A stretch of 64,000 nucleotides of DNA from an uncultured Lachnospiraceae bacterium (lineage in GTDB: Bacteria > Bacillota > Clostridia > Lachnospirales > Lachnospiraceae), in assembly GCA_902778165.1 (NCBI GenBank), contig CACYWQ010000001.1:310001-374000 (forward strand). Reading direction: 5' to 3'. Below are positions 34,486 through 42,154 of this stretch, in pieces. Under the pieces are notes generated by a model. The model worked only from the letters and a program-made list of their open reading frames with translations. It had not been told where the DNA came from and searched no databases. The position numbers and the translations under genes are program-made. Numbering within the stretch: the first letter of the stretch is position 1; the number at the start of each line of letters is the position of its first letter.

Positions 34486-35907
34486 ATGAATACGTTTAAT
34501 AAGAAGAACAATCTTATACAGACATATTCGCTGGTACTCATTGATGTATTGTGCGTACTGTTGTCATATGTATGCTCATTCTATTTAAGATATCGTGGTG
34601 AATACCGAATGGGTCAGGTAGACTATATGATATGCCTTGGACTTGTCTTATTCTGCGTATTATACGGCGTTTTGCTTGACTGGAATCATTATATATTCAA
34701 GAGAGGCTACTTCGAAGAACTTATAGCAGTGATCAAATACGCCGTCAGCATGACCATATTACTCGGTTTCACAGTCTTTATTCTTCGCCAGGGCCAGGCG
34801 TTTTCACGATTAGTATTCGGATGGTATGCCATAATCGACATATTCCTCACATACATTATCCACACGTTATTTAAGAGGTTCCTTAACGGATACTATAAGA
34901 AAAGTGTGAATTCTGAGAAGGTGATGCTCGTTACGTACAGGGAGTTCGTGGGCGAACTGTTGGAGGATATACGTAAGGATCATGAGTGGAGTTATGAAGT
35001 CATGGCTATAGCATTAATGGATGCCGTAGTTGATGATAATGATAAGGAGATTAACGGTATTCCGATAGTGGCTAACGGTGCCGGAGTCTTAGACGGTCTT
35101 ACAAGCGAAGTTATGGATGCGGCTTTTCTGTATCTTCCGCATATGGGAAGGGATGCCGTAGAGAGAATAATTAATTACTTCGAGACCATGGGCGTTAAGT
35201 GCTATTACAGTGTCGGCGATTTTAAGCACAGAGGTTCTATGCAGTCTATAGGCGATTTTGCAGGACACTTGGTGATCACTTATGAGAATGCAGCAACGGA
35301 CTACAGGCGAAGACTTATTAAGCGTATATTTGATGTAATAGGGGCAATTATTGGTCTTGTTATAACCATAGTTCTTACGCCTTTAGTTGCAATTGCAATT
35401 AAACTTAATTCAAGAGGTCCTGTGTTATTTAAGCAGACTCGTATCGGTAAGGGCGGAAGAAGATTTACCATGTATAAGTTCCGTTCGATGTATACGGATG
35501 CCGAGGCACGTAAGAAGGAATTGCTCAAAGATAACGAGATGGAAGGCCTTATGTTTAAGATGAAGGATGATCCGAGGATTACTGCGGTCGGAAGATTCCT
35601 TCGCAAGACCAGCATAGATGAGTTGCCGCAGTTTTACAATGTGCTTAAAGGTGATATGAGCCTTGTAGGTACAAGACCGCCCACAGAGGATGAATTCGAG
35701 AAATACAGCCCGCATTACAGGCGCAGATTATCCATTACTCCGGGACTTACCGGAATGTGGCAGGTAAGCGGCAGAAGCGATATCAAGGATTTTGATGATG
35801 TGGTTAAGCTTGACCTTGAATATATCGATAACTGGTCGTTACTGCTTGACCTTAAGATATTGTTACAGACAATAATAGTCGTATTTACGGGACGGGGTTC
35901 TAAGTGA
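34486..35907 (+). CDS. Initiating polyprenyl-phosphate sugar phosphotransferase (WbaP/CpsE-like)
   Basis: The 473-residue membrane protein has four or five hydrophobic segments in the first 130 residues, a CoA-binding-like middle domain, and a C-terminal catalytic domain beginning RRRLIKRIFDVIGA. That domain has GPVLFKQTRIGKGGR, MYKFRSMY, LRKTSIDELPQ, SLVGTRPP and YSPHYRRRLSITPGLTGMWQ. It moves a sugar-1-phosphate from a UDP-sugar to undecaprenyl phosphate and so begins the repeating unit at the inner face of the membrane. It is the only clear initiating enzyme in the window. It leads the operon with neuC. Confidence 0.93.
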   Translation: MNTFNKKNNLIQTYSLVLIDVLCVLLSYVCSFYLRYRGEYRMGQVDYMICLGLVLFCVLYGVLLDWNHYIFKRGYFEELIAVIKYAVSMTILLGFTVFILRQGQAFSRLVFGWYAIIDIFLTYIIHTLFKRFLNGYYKKSVNSEKVMLVTYREFVGELLEDIRKDHEWSYEVMAIALMDAVVDDNDKEINGIPIVANGAGVLDGLTSEVMDAAFLYLPHMGRDAVERIINYFETMGVKCYYSVGDFKHRGSMQSIGDFAGHLVITYENAATDYRRRLIKRIFDVIGAIIGLVITIVLTPLVAIAIKLNSRGPVLFKQTRIGKGGRRFTMYKFRSMYTDAEARKKELLKDNEMEGLMFKMKDDPRITAVGRFLRKTSIDELPQFYNVLKGDMSLVGTRPPTEDEFEKYSPHYRRRLSITPGLTGMWQVSGRSDIKDFDDVVKLDLEYIDNWSLLLDLKILLQTIIVVFTGRGSK

Positions 35908-37112
35908 TCAGATTAGGTGTTATTACTGCAACAAGAGCTGAATACGGAATACTAAGACCGCTTATAGTTAAACTTAGGGAATATGAGGATGCTTCTCTTA
36001 GGGTTGATCTGATCGTCACGGGCACTCATTTATCCGATGATTATGGCATGACGGTTAATGAGATCGTTAAGGACGGTATCAGGATAGATCATAAGATATC
36101 CATCCCGGTTTCTTCAGGAACACCTAATGATATCTCAGCTAATCAGGCGGTTACATTGGTGGAATTCACGAAGCATTTCTTGGCGATTGGATATGATGCA
36201 GTATATATACTCGGCGACAGGTATGAGATGCTTATGGTGGCTACGGCAGCGATGAATACGCATACACCGATCATACATCTCTGTGGCGGTGATACAACGG
36301 AGGGTGCCATTGATGAAGCGATTCGCCATTCAATAACCAAGATGAGTATCCTGCACTTCCCGACTAATGATGATAGCAGAAGAAGAATAATACAGTTAGG
36401 AGAAGCGCCGGACAGAGTATTTAATGTAGGTGATACAGCTATAGACAATGTGCTTAATATGAAACTTATGACTAAGGAAGAAGTATTAGGCGATCTGGGT
36501 GCAGATAAGTGGGGATCAGGTAAGTTATCGGACATTCGTTATGCTCTGTGTACATATCATCCGGTTACATTGGAAGATGGCAGTATAGAGGATATGATGA
36601 ATGAATTCTTAGAGGCGATCAAGGCAAGGTCTGATATAGAATTCATAGTAACCAAGTCTAATTCGGATATGGGCGGAAGTAAGATTAATGAGATACTTGA
36701 TGATGCCGAGGGTAAGATAAGTAATCTTCATGTGTATTCATCACTCGGAGTACTAAGATATCTCTCGGCTATGTCAGAAGCGTTATTTGTGATGGGTAAT
36801 TCTTCAAGCGGATTATACGAAACACCCGCCATGCATAAGCCGACTGTCAATATCGGTGACAGACAGAAAGGGCGTCTTAGATGTGACAGCGTCATAGATT
36901 GTTCGCCCGATAAGGATAGTATACTTAAAGCGATTGATAAGGCATGTAGCACAGAATTTGTATCTGTATGCAAGAGAGTTGTATCTCCGTACGGAGACGG
37001 TCATGCGGCAGAGAAGATTGCTAAGATAAGCATAGATGCAGTCAGAAATGGTCTCAGTCTTAAGAAGAGATTCTATGATCTTGACAGATGCAGAGATAAA
37101 GAGAGTATATGA
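35904..37112 (+). CDS. neuC: UDP-GlcNAc 2-epimerase, hydrolysing (NeuC type)
   Basis: The 402-residue GT-B-fold enzyme starts with GVITATRAEYGILRPLI and has HLSDDYGMT, LGDRYEMLMVATAA, HLCGGDTTEGAIDEAIRHS, and GNSSSGLYETP with NIGDRQKGR. NeuC converts UDP-GlcNAc to ManNAc and UDP, the first step toward Neu5Ac; the legionaminic counterpart acts on a di-N-acetylated sugar. It starts with GTG overlapping the upstream stop (GTGA). NeuB (13973) and NeuA (57081) complete the pathway but are far away. Which substrate is used is not decided. Confidence 0.9.
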   Translation: MIRLGVITATRAEYGILRPLIVKLREYEDASLRVDLIVTGTHLSDDYGMTVNEIVKDGIRIDHKISIPVSSGTPNDISANQAVTLVEFTKHFLAIGYDAVYILGDRYEMLMVATAAMNTHTPIIHLCGGDTTEGAIDEAIRHSITKMSILHFPTNDDSRRRIIQLGEAPDRVFNVGDTAIDNVLNMKLMTKEEVLGDLGADKWGSGKLSDIRYALCTYHPVTLEDGSIEDMMNEFLEAIKARSDIEFIVTKSNSDMGGSKINEILDDAEGKISNLHVYSSLGVLRYLSAMSEALFVMGNSSSGLYETPAMHKPTVNIGDRQKGRLRCDSVIDCSPDKDSILKAIDKACSTEFVSVCKRVVSPYGDGHAAEKIAKISIDAVRNGLSLKKRFYDLDRCRDKESI

Positions 37113-38125
37113 TGAGAATAGTAATTATCGGTCTTGGATCAATGGGAAAGCGCAGGATGCGACTCCTACATCAGATTGCCGTAAATGAACAATTGGATAT
37201 TGAACTGTTCGGAACAGACGGAAGGGCAGACAGGCGTAAAGAAGCAGAAGATCAAGCTACAGAACTTGGATTTGGCATTAAGACATACGAAAGTCTTGCG
37301 GATGTGATTGCATCAAATAAAGAAATTGACGCAGTTGTCATATCAACATCGCCCTTATCGCATGCAGCAATAATTAAGGAGTGTCTGGGATACGGTCTAA
37401 ATGTATTTACAGAGCTTAATTTGGTAACTGATGGGTATGATGAGAACATGTCGCTTGCGGAAGGTAAGGGACTTAAGCTATTCTTATCTTCAACTCCCAT
37501 ATACAGGGATGAGATGCGATATATTACATCTAAGGTTAAGGATAGTGATAAGAAGTTACATTATACATATCACGTGGGCCAATATCTTCCGGACTGGCAT
37601 CCTTGGGAGAGTTATAAGGATTTCTTCATAAGCAATAAGAGAACCAACGGATGCAGAGAGATTCTTGCAGTTGAGATGCCTTGGATGGTGAATGCATTCG
37701 GAGATATTGAGGCGGTTCAGGTTATAACTGATAAGAAGACAACTGATCTTGATATAGATTTTAATGATTGCTACAGTGTGTTAGTCAGGCATAAGACGGG
37801 TCATACCGGTGTTTTTACGGTTGATGTAGTATCAAGACCTCCAATTCGAGATCTTAAGATTATAGGCGAAGAATTCTATATCGCATGGGACGGTTCTCCG
37901 GAAGGCCTAAGGGAGTATTCAGGCTCTAAGGAAGAACTTAAATCAGTTGATTTGTATGAACATATAGAACACAGAGAAGGATATAATCCTACAATTGTTG
38001 AGAATATGTATGTGACGGAACTGCTTGATTTCCTGGCTGTTCTTAAGGGTGATAAAGAAGCAGAGTACAGCTTCAAGAAGGATAAGAAGATTCTTGGTAT
38101 TATTGATGAAATAGAAGGATTGTGA
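37109..38125 (+). CDS. Gfo/Idh/MocA family oxidoreductase
   Basis: The 338-residue protein has the NAD-binding start IVIIGLGSMGKRRMRLL and TELNLVTDGYDENM in place of the usual EKP segment, so the lysine of the classic motif is absent at that position. Downstream parts include HYTYHVGQYLPDWHPWESYKD, a pattern shared by a subgroup found in sialic-acid-type loci. The ATG at 37109 overlaps the neuC stop. The gene at 57849 belongs to a related subgroup (LPEWRPGTDY) and neighbours neuA. Both may oxidise or reduce a sugar linked to the nonulosonate pathway, but the reaction is not known. Confidence 0.82.
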   Translation: MMRIVIIGLGSMGKRRMRLLHQIAVNEQLDIELFGTDGRADRRKEAEDQATELGFGIKTYESLADVIASNKEIDAVVISTSPLSHAAIIKECLGYGLNVFTELNLVTDGYDENMSLAEGKGLKLFLSSTPIYRDEMRYITSKVKDSDKKLHYTYHVGQYLPDWHPWESYKDFFISNKRTNGCREILAVEMPWMVNAFGDIEAVQVITDKKTTDLDIDFNDCYSVLVRHKTGHTGVFTVDVVSRPPIRDLKIIGEEFYIAWDGSPEGLREYSGSKEELKSVDLYEHIEHREGYNPTIVENMYVTELLDFLAVLKGDKEAEYSFKKDKKILGIIDEIEGL

Positions 38126-39213
38126 TCATGCTTACGATGTGCGATTACTACGGGATGTGTGATGAGAACGGCAGATGTGTTGGCCATCCCGTTAAGATCA
38201 CAAAAGAATATGGCACAATCATTAAAGGTTTTAATGAAGATATCAGACTGGTATGTTCTCCATGTGTTATTGACGGAGTGATCGGATCTGATGCGACTGC
38301 AGATGAGACAGGATTATTTGCTGAGATTGTAAAGTTGCCGTATGATATATCGATTGTGGGCAACGGTATCGGTAAGAGAATTGTTGATAAATTCAAGCTG
38401 TTTAAGAATATATTGATTGCGCTTAAGAATAAGGGAACTATATTCTTCTATCAGGTGGATTTCTTCTTCTTTCTCTATCTTAAGTTGTTCTATAGAAGAA
38501 GTACTGACAGGAAGATTGTGATATTGATATATCATCAGGATTTCACGGGTGGAAGGTTTGCAGGTGTCCTTAAACGAATATATGAGAAGGCTTTAGTTAA
38601 AGTTGATACTGTCATATATACACAGAAGGGTGCTCTGGTTCCCCATGACAATGCCGTATGGATGCCTGATTTTATCTATAGGGCAGATGAATATGATAAG
38701 TATCGAGGCCGCAATAAGACTGACAGAGTGGTATGCTTAGGTACAATGAGCCGCTATAAGCAGATAGAAGAGTTAGTTGATGCTTGGCGAAGATATGAAG
38801 GTTTACCGCAACTTATTATTGCGGGAAGATTTGATACCAAAGACAGAGTAGAGAAGCTATTAGTCAATCTGCCCGGAAATGTAATATTAAGAGATGAAGT
38901 GCTGTCATATGACGAATATATGACGATGCTGTCAGAATCCAAGTATTGCATTCTTCCCTATGATATGGGACAGTATAAGAACAGAACATCCGGAGTGTTG
39001 CTTGAGAGCATATACTGCGGAGTGATTCCGATAGCTCCGGAAGTATTGCTTAAGCAGAACATGTTACCGGGTATCGGATATAAGAATCTGACAGAGATAC
39101 GTAATCTTCTTGGTGATAATACCGATAAGATTAAGGAATTGTTTGATAGCATATACAAAGAATACGGATTGGAATATGCCGCAGGTGTTCTTAAGAATGC
39201 CGTATCTGCATAG
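38122..39213 (+). CDS. Putative family 4-like glycosyltransferase
   Basis: The 363-residue protein has an N-terminal half without strong motifs and a C-terminal half with VVCLGTMSRYKQIEELVDAW, LIIAGRFDTKD, YCILPYDMGQYKNRTSGVLLESIYCGVIP, a GT-B donor domain. A GTG at 38122 overlaps the upstream stop; ATGs at 38128 and 38137 are also possible, since the second overlaps nothing and is cleaner. The acceptor and donor are unknown. The reading frame is packed in the neuC operon. Confidence 0.7.
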   Translation: MIMLTMCDYYGMCDENGRCVGHPVKITKEYGTIIKGFNEDIRLVCSPCVIDGVIGSDATADETGLFAEIVKLPYDISIVGNGIGKRIVDKFKLFKNILIALKNKGTIFFYQVDFFFFLYLKLFYRRSTDRKIVILIYHQDFTGGRFAGVLKRIYEKALVKVDTVIYTQKGALVPHDNAVWMPDFIYRADEYDKYRGRNKTDRVVCLGTMSRYKQIEELVDAWRRYEGLPQLIIAGRFDTKDRVEKLLVNLPGNVILRDEVLSYDEYMTMLSESKYCILPYDMGQYKNRTSGVLLESIYCGVIPIAPEVLLKQNMLPGIGYKNLTEIRNLLGDNTDKIKELFDSIYKEYGLEYAAGVLKNAVSA

Positions 39214-39231
39214 AAGTTAGGATAGAGGTTA

Positions 39232-39945
39232 ATGAAGACTCTTATTATTATTCCTGCATATAATGAACAGAATACACTGGATTCGTTAATTAACGATATC
39301 AAGACTAAATGTCCTAATGTTGACTATGTTGTTATTAATGACTGCTCTTCTGATGACACTAAGAAAGTCTTAAGTAATATAGGTGCAACATATGTGTCTG
39401 CCCCGGTTAACTTAGGCATAGGCGGAGCTGTACAGACGGGATATATGTATGCTGCTAAGAACGGATATGATATCGCTATACAGGTTGACGGTGATGGACA
39501 GCATGATGTGACCTTTGTTAAGGATATGGTAGATATCATTAACAAGGGCGAGGCAGATGTAGTAATCGGATCCCGCTTTATTGAGAAAGAAGGCTTCCAG
39601 TCATCCGGTGCCAGACGTATGGGTATACACTTCCTAAGCGGACTCATACATCTTATGTCAGGGACTAAGGTTAAGGATGTTACAAGCGGATTCAGAGCCG
39701 TTAACAGAAGATATATAGAGGTATTTGCAGACAGCTATCCGGATGATTATCCGGAGCCTGAAGTAATAGTTATCTCTGCGCTTATGGGTGCAAGGATTAA
39801 AGAGATTCCCGTTGTGATGAGAGAGAGAACCGACGGAGTAAGCTCTATTAACATGAAGAAGTCGGTTTATTACATGATCAAGGTTAGTATTGCGATTATA
39901 CTATGCCGTCTAAGCCTTGGAATCAGGACAGGGAATAAAAGATAG
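39232..39945 (+). CDS. Family 2 glycosyltransferase without C-terminal membrane segments
   Basis: The 237-residue protein has LIIIPAYNEQNTLD, VVINDCSSDD, APVNLGIGGAVQTGYMYA and QVDGDGQHD with the metal-binding DGD. It looks like the catalytic half of polyprenyl-phosphate-sugar synthases without membrane anchors. The next gene encodes a small DUF2304 membrane protein, and such pairs are frequent in polysaccharide clusters. DUF2304 may serve as the membrane partner. The start follows AGGATAGAGG. Confidence 0.87.
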   Translation: MKTLIIIPAYNEQNTLDSLINDIKTKCPNVDYVVINDCSSDDTKKVLSNIGATYVSAPVNLGIGGAVQTGYMYAAKNGYDIAIQVDGDGQHDVTFVKDMVDIINKGEADVVIGSRFIEKEGFQSSGARRMGIHFLSGLIHLMSGTKVKDVTSGFRAVNRRYIEVFADSYPDDYPEPEVIVISALMGARIKEIPVVMRERTDGVSSINMKKSVYYMIKVSIAIILCRLSLGIRTGNKR

Positions 39946-39972
39946 TGTGGAGAATGATTGGAGGTTCTTCGT

Positions 39973-40329
39973 ATGTTCAGCGATAAGTTAAGAATAGTAC
40001 TTGTAGCCGCAGTTGTTATATATTTCGTATTGATACTTTACTGGCTTAAGATTAAAGCGCTTAATCTTAAATACTCTTTGCTGTGGCTTCTAAGCGGTGT
40101 GGCGATGGGTATACTGGTGATATTCCCTGAGACTCTGATATGGATATCGAAGTTAGTAGGTATTCAAACACCGATGTATGCACTTCTGATATTTGCCATA
40201 GCATTCGTGATAGCGATACTTATGTCCATTACATCGATTGTATCAAGACAGAATCGTAAGATTCGCACTCTTATTCAGGAGAATGCACTTCTTGAGAAAA
40301 GAATCAGAGATCTTGAATCTAATAAATAG
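39973..40329 (+). CDS. DUF2304 family small membrane protein
   Basis: GGAGG ends eight bases before the ATG at 39973, which is preferred to the TTG at 39958. The 118-residue protein has three hydrophobic segments (about residues 8-26, 37-57, and 67-86) and a charged C-terminal tail with QENALLEKRIRDLES that could form a coiled coil. DUF2304 proteins commonly stand beside family 2 glycosyltransferases. Here it follows one by 27 bases, so it probably anchors or assists it. Confidence 0.85.
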   Translation: MFSDKLRIVLVAAVVIYFVLILYWLKIKALNLKYSLLWLLSGVAMGILVIFPETLIWISKLVGIQTPMYALLIFAIAFVIAILMSITSIVSRQNRKIRTLIQENALLEKRIRDLESNK

Positions 40330-40391
40330 TTGCCGCCGCAAATCTCTTCGTCAAGCATTGTAATAATATTGGAGAATTTGTATAAAAGGAA

Positions 40392-40440
40392 GGAACACCT
40401 GCCGGTGTTCCATTGATTATAAAGATGCGCTATGGCGCAT
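40392..40440 (+). repeat. Two small hairpins after the DUF2304 gene
   Basis: GGAACACC-TGCC-GGTGTTCC (40392-40411) is a perfect 8-bp stem and ATGCGC-TATG-GCGCAT (40424-40440) a perfect 6-bp stem. Neither is followed by a T run, so they may be structured RNA or weak terminators. They precede the long inverted repeat. Confidence 0.6.
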
Positions 40441-40443
40441 AAT

Positions 40444-40575
40444 AATCCATTTCTGCTTGATTACAGTATATCTGCAGGAGAACGGGAGTCAAGGATGCGA
40501 AGCACCACTACGTGGCATGTCCTTGACTCCCGTTCTCTTGCAGATAAGATATCACCTAAGCAGGAATGGATGATT
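40444..40575. repeat. 132-bp nested inverted repeat
   Basis: The innermost perfect arms are AGAACGGGAGTCAAGGA (40479-40495) and TCCTTGACTCCCGTTCT (40520-40536), with CCAC-TAC-GTGG at the tip. ATCTGCA and TGCAGAT flank them, and outer imperfect arms AATCCATTTCTGCTT and AAGCAGGAATGGATGATT close the element. Size, layout and the GTCAAGG/CCTTGAC core match the element at 28377-28509. Confidence 0.85.
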
Positions 40576-40644
40576 GTGCAAGCTAAGATAAGAGGCTTGC
40601 GTAGCAAGGCTTCCTTATTGACATAAGAGTACCAATAGGTCTTG

Positions 40645-40696
40645 AACATAACAGTACACTTATTGAAAAAAGTGTACTGTTATGTTAAAATATAAT
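40645..40696 (+). promoter_or_regulatory. Toxin-antitoxin promoter with a perfect palindromic operator
   Basis: AACATAACAGTACACTT (40645-40661) and AAGTGTACTGTTATGTT (40670-40686) are perfect 17-bp inverted arms with an 8-base loop. TTGAAA (40663-40668) in the loop and TAAAAT (40686-40691), 17 bases apart, could form the promoter, so that the right arm fills the spacer. A perfect TATAAT at 40691-40696 is an alternative -10. Repression by the HTH antitoxin is expected. Confidence 0.75.
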
Positions 40697-40724
40697 TGAC
40701 ATTAAGAGTAGGGAGGTGTTGCTG

Positions 40725-41108
40725 ATGGCGGCTATATTGGCTGACCCGGATGGATATAGCCCAAGCGATATAATAAAGCGCTTACATACATGTATTGATT
40801 CCGGGACATATGGTTTAGATTATATAATTGATTGTAGAGATAAGAACGAAGAGTTTTTTCAAGAATATATTATTTCCGAGAATGATAGGATTGAAATCCT
40901 TAAGAAACTATCAATTGAGCACTATGTTAGATGGGAGTACAGTAATAACCCAAGATATCCTAATGATATAGTTCATATTTTTTTATACTCAACGCATCTC
41001 CGGCAAAGAGGTGTAGAAGATGCACCGGAGAGGTTAGTAAGAATATATATCAAGGTCACTTGGGCTAAGCCGGTCGGTGTTCTGATCGTTATTTCTTTTC
41101 ATGATTGA
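40725..41108 (+). CDS. MqsR-like toxin of a type II toxin-antitoxin pair
   Basis: GGGAGG ends eight bases before the ATG at 40725; a GTG at 40716 is less likely. The 127-residue protein has DIIKRLHTCIDSGTYGLDYI near the start and VRIYIKVTWAKPVGVLIVISFHD-like strands at the end, where MqsR toxins (mRNA interferases) have a similar K-I-T-V ... V-S-F ending. It lies directly before a zinc-ribbon, HTH and Panacea-domain protein, in the mqsR-mqsA order. Toxin activity is an inference from these two points. The operator-promoter stands just upstream. Confidence 0.7.
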   Translation: MAAILADPDGYSPSDIIKRLHTCIDSGTYGLDYIIDCRDKNEEFFQEYIISENDRIEILKKLSIEHYVRWEYSNNPRYPNDIVHIFLYSTHLRQRGVEDAPERLVRIYIKVTWAKPVGVLIVISFHD

Positions 41109-41144
41109 TTGAATTTATTTCAGATTTTTGTATGGGAGAGATGT

Positions 41145-42137
41145 ATGGATAAATATATGGATAAGGTTCTTTGTGCATGTTGCAGAAGTGTGCAATCATA
41201 CTCCGTATTAACAGAAAAGAAAAAAAGAATATGGAATGGGATTGAATGCACGTATAACAGACGCTACGCAGTGTGTGATAAATGTGGCAACAGAGTGTCT
41301 GTTCCGGGAATGGATGATTTAAATGAAACGGAATTTGATAATAAATGTAGAGAAGAGCATGACTATATCCTTATAGATGAGATTAATGACATATTGATTA
41401 GATATGATGTTGAGAAAAGGCCTCTGTCGTTAGCACTTGGAATGGGTGAGCATACAATAGAGAATTATTTGAAAGGTCAACTTCCAAACAAGCACTATTC
41501 TGATATGCTTAAGCGAGTCTTGACAAATTACAGATATATGCAGGAACTCTATAGTTCCAACAAAGACAGAATAAACAATCATGCAGCCAAGAAGATCGAA
41601 TCTAAATTGGAATTCTATAACAGAATTAATTCTCATTCTTCCATGATTGAGTCTGTGGCATTATATGTACTAAACTCTAAGTATGAAATAACAAATCTGT
41701 CCCTTCAGAAGTTATTGTACTATGTTGAAGCTTTCTGCCAGGTTCTGTTGCAGGAGAAAATATATAGTAATAGGTGTGAGGCTTGGACATATGGTCCGGT
41801 CTATCCGGATATTTACGAGAAATACAAAACGTTTGGTAAAGAGCAGATTCTTGTAGATCCTGTTGATTTGTCAAAGGATATAGACGAAAAGTATCGTAAA
41901 GTTATAGATTATGTATTAAATTTGTTTGCAATATATAATGGAGTTACTCTTAAGGATTTCAGTCATGCCGAGGATCCATGGAAGAATGCTCATGCCGGGT
42001 ATGGTGAGAAAGAACACTGCCAAGAGATAATTACACACGAGGCAATAACGGATTACTTCACAAAAATCAATAGCAAATATGATTTAAGCAAAGAAGCCGG
42101 GGTGAAAAAATATATTTCGTCACTTGGAGTTATATAG
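41145..42137 (+). CDS. Antitoxin with MqsA-like zinc ribbon, HTH and Panacea (DUF4065) domain
   Basis: The ATG at 41145 is used because GGGAGAG stands just before it; TTG at 41109 gives a poor start. The N-terminus has C10-x2-C13 and C44-x2-C47, the zinc-ribbon spacing of MqsA. An HTH follows near residues 90-115 (LSLALGMGEHTIENYLKGQ). From about residue 165, NLSLQKLLYYVEAF and EAWTYGPVYPDIYEKYKTFG mark a Panacea/GepA-type domain, which neutralises diverse toxins in PanAT systems. It likely binds the MqsR-like toxin and represses the operon through the palindrome. Confidence 0.83.
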   Translation: MDKYMDKVLCACCRSVQSYSVLTEKKKRIWNGIECTYNRRYAVCDKCGNRVSVPGMDDLNETEFDNKCREEHDYILIDEINDILIRYDVEKRPLSLALGMGEHTIENYLKGQLPNKHYSDMLKRVLTNYRYMQELYSSNKDRINNHAAKKIESKLEFYNRINSHSSMIESVALYVLNSKYEITNLSLQKLLYYVEAFCQVLLQEKIYSNRCEAWTYGPVYPDIYEKYKTFGKEQILVDPVDLSKDIDEKYRKVIDYVLNLFAIYNGVTLKDFSHAEDPWKNAHAGYGEKEHCQEIITHEAITDYFTKINSKYDLSKEAGVKKYISSLGVI

Positions 42138-42154
42138 TATGTATTCCTACGGAT

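Noticed and set aside
40392..40411. Hairpin read as a rho-independent terminator
   Set aside because: The stem is perfect but no T run follows on either strand, so it is listed only as a repeat.
28377..40575. Insertion sequence or transposon bounded by the two inverted repeats
   Set aside because: The two elements are each internally palindromic and differ in arm sequence, and no transposase or integrase gene lies between them.
40432..40626. 64-codon ORF on the plus strand and 62-codon ORF opposite it
   Set aside because: Both run through the 132-bp inverted repeat, which keeps frames open on both strands by symmetry; neither has a ribosome binding site.
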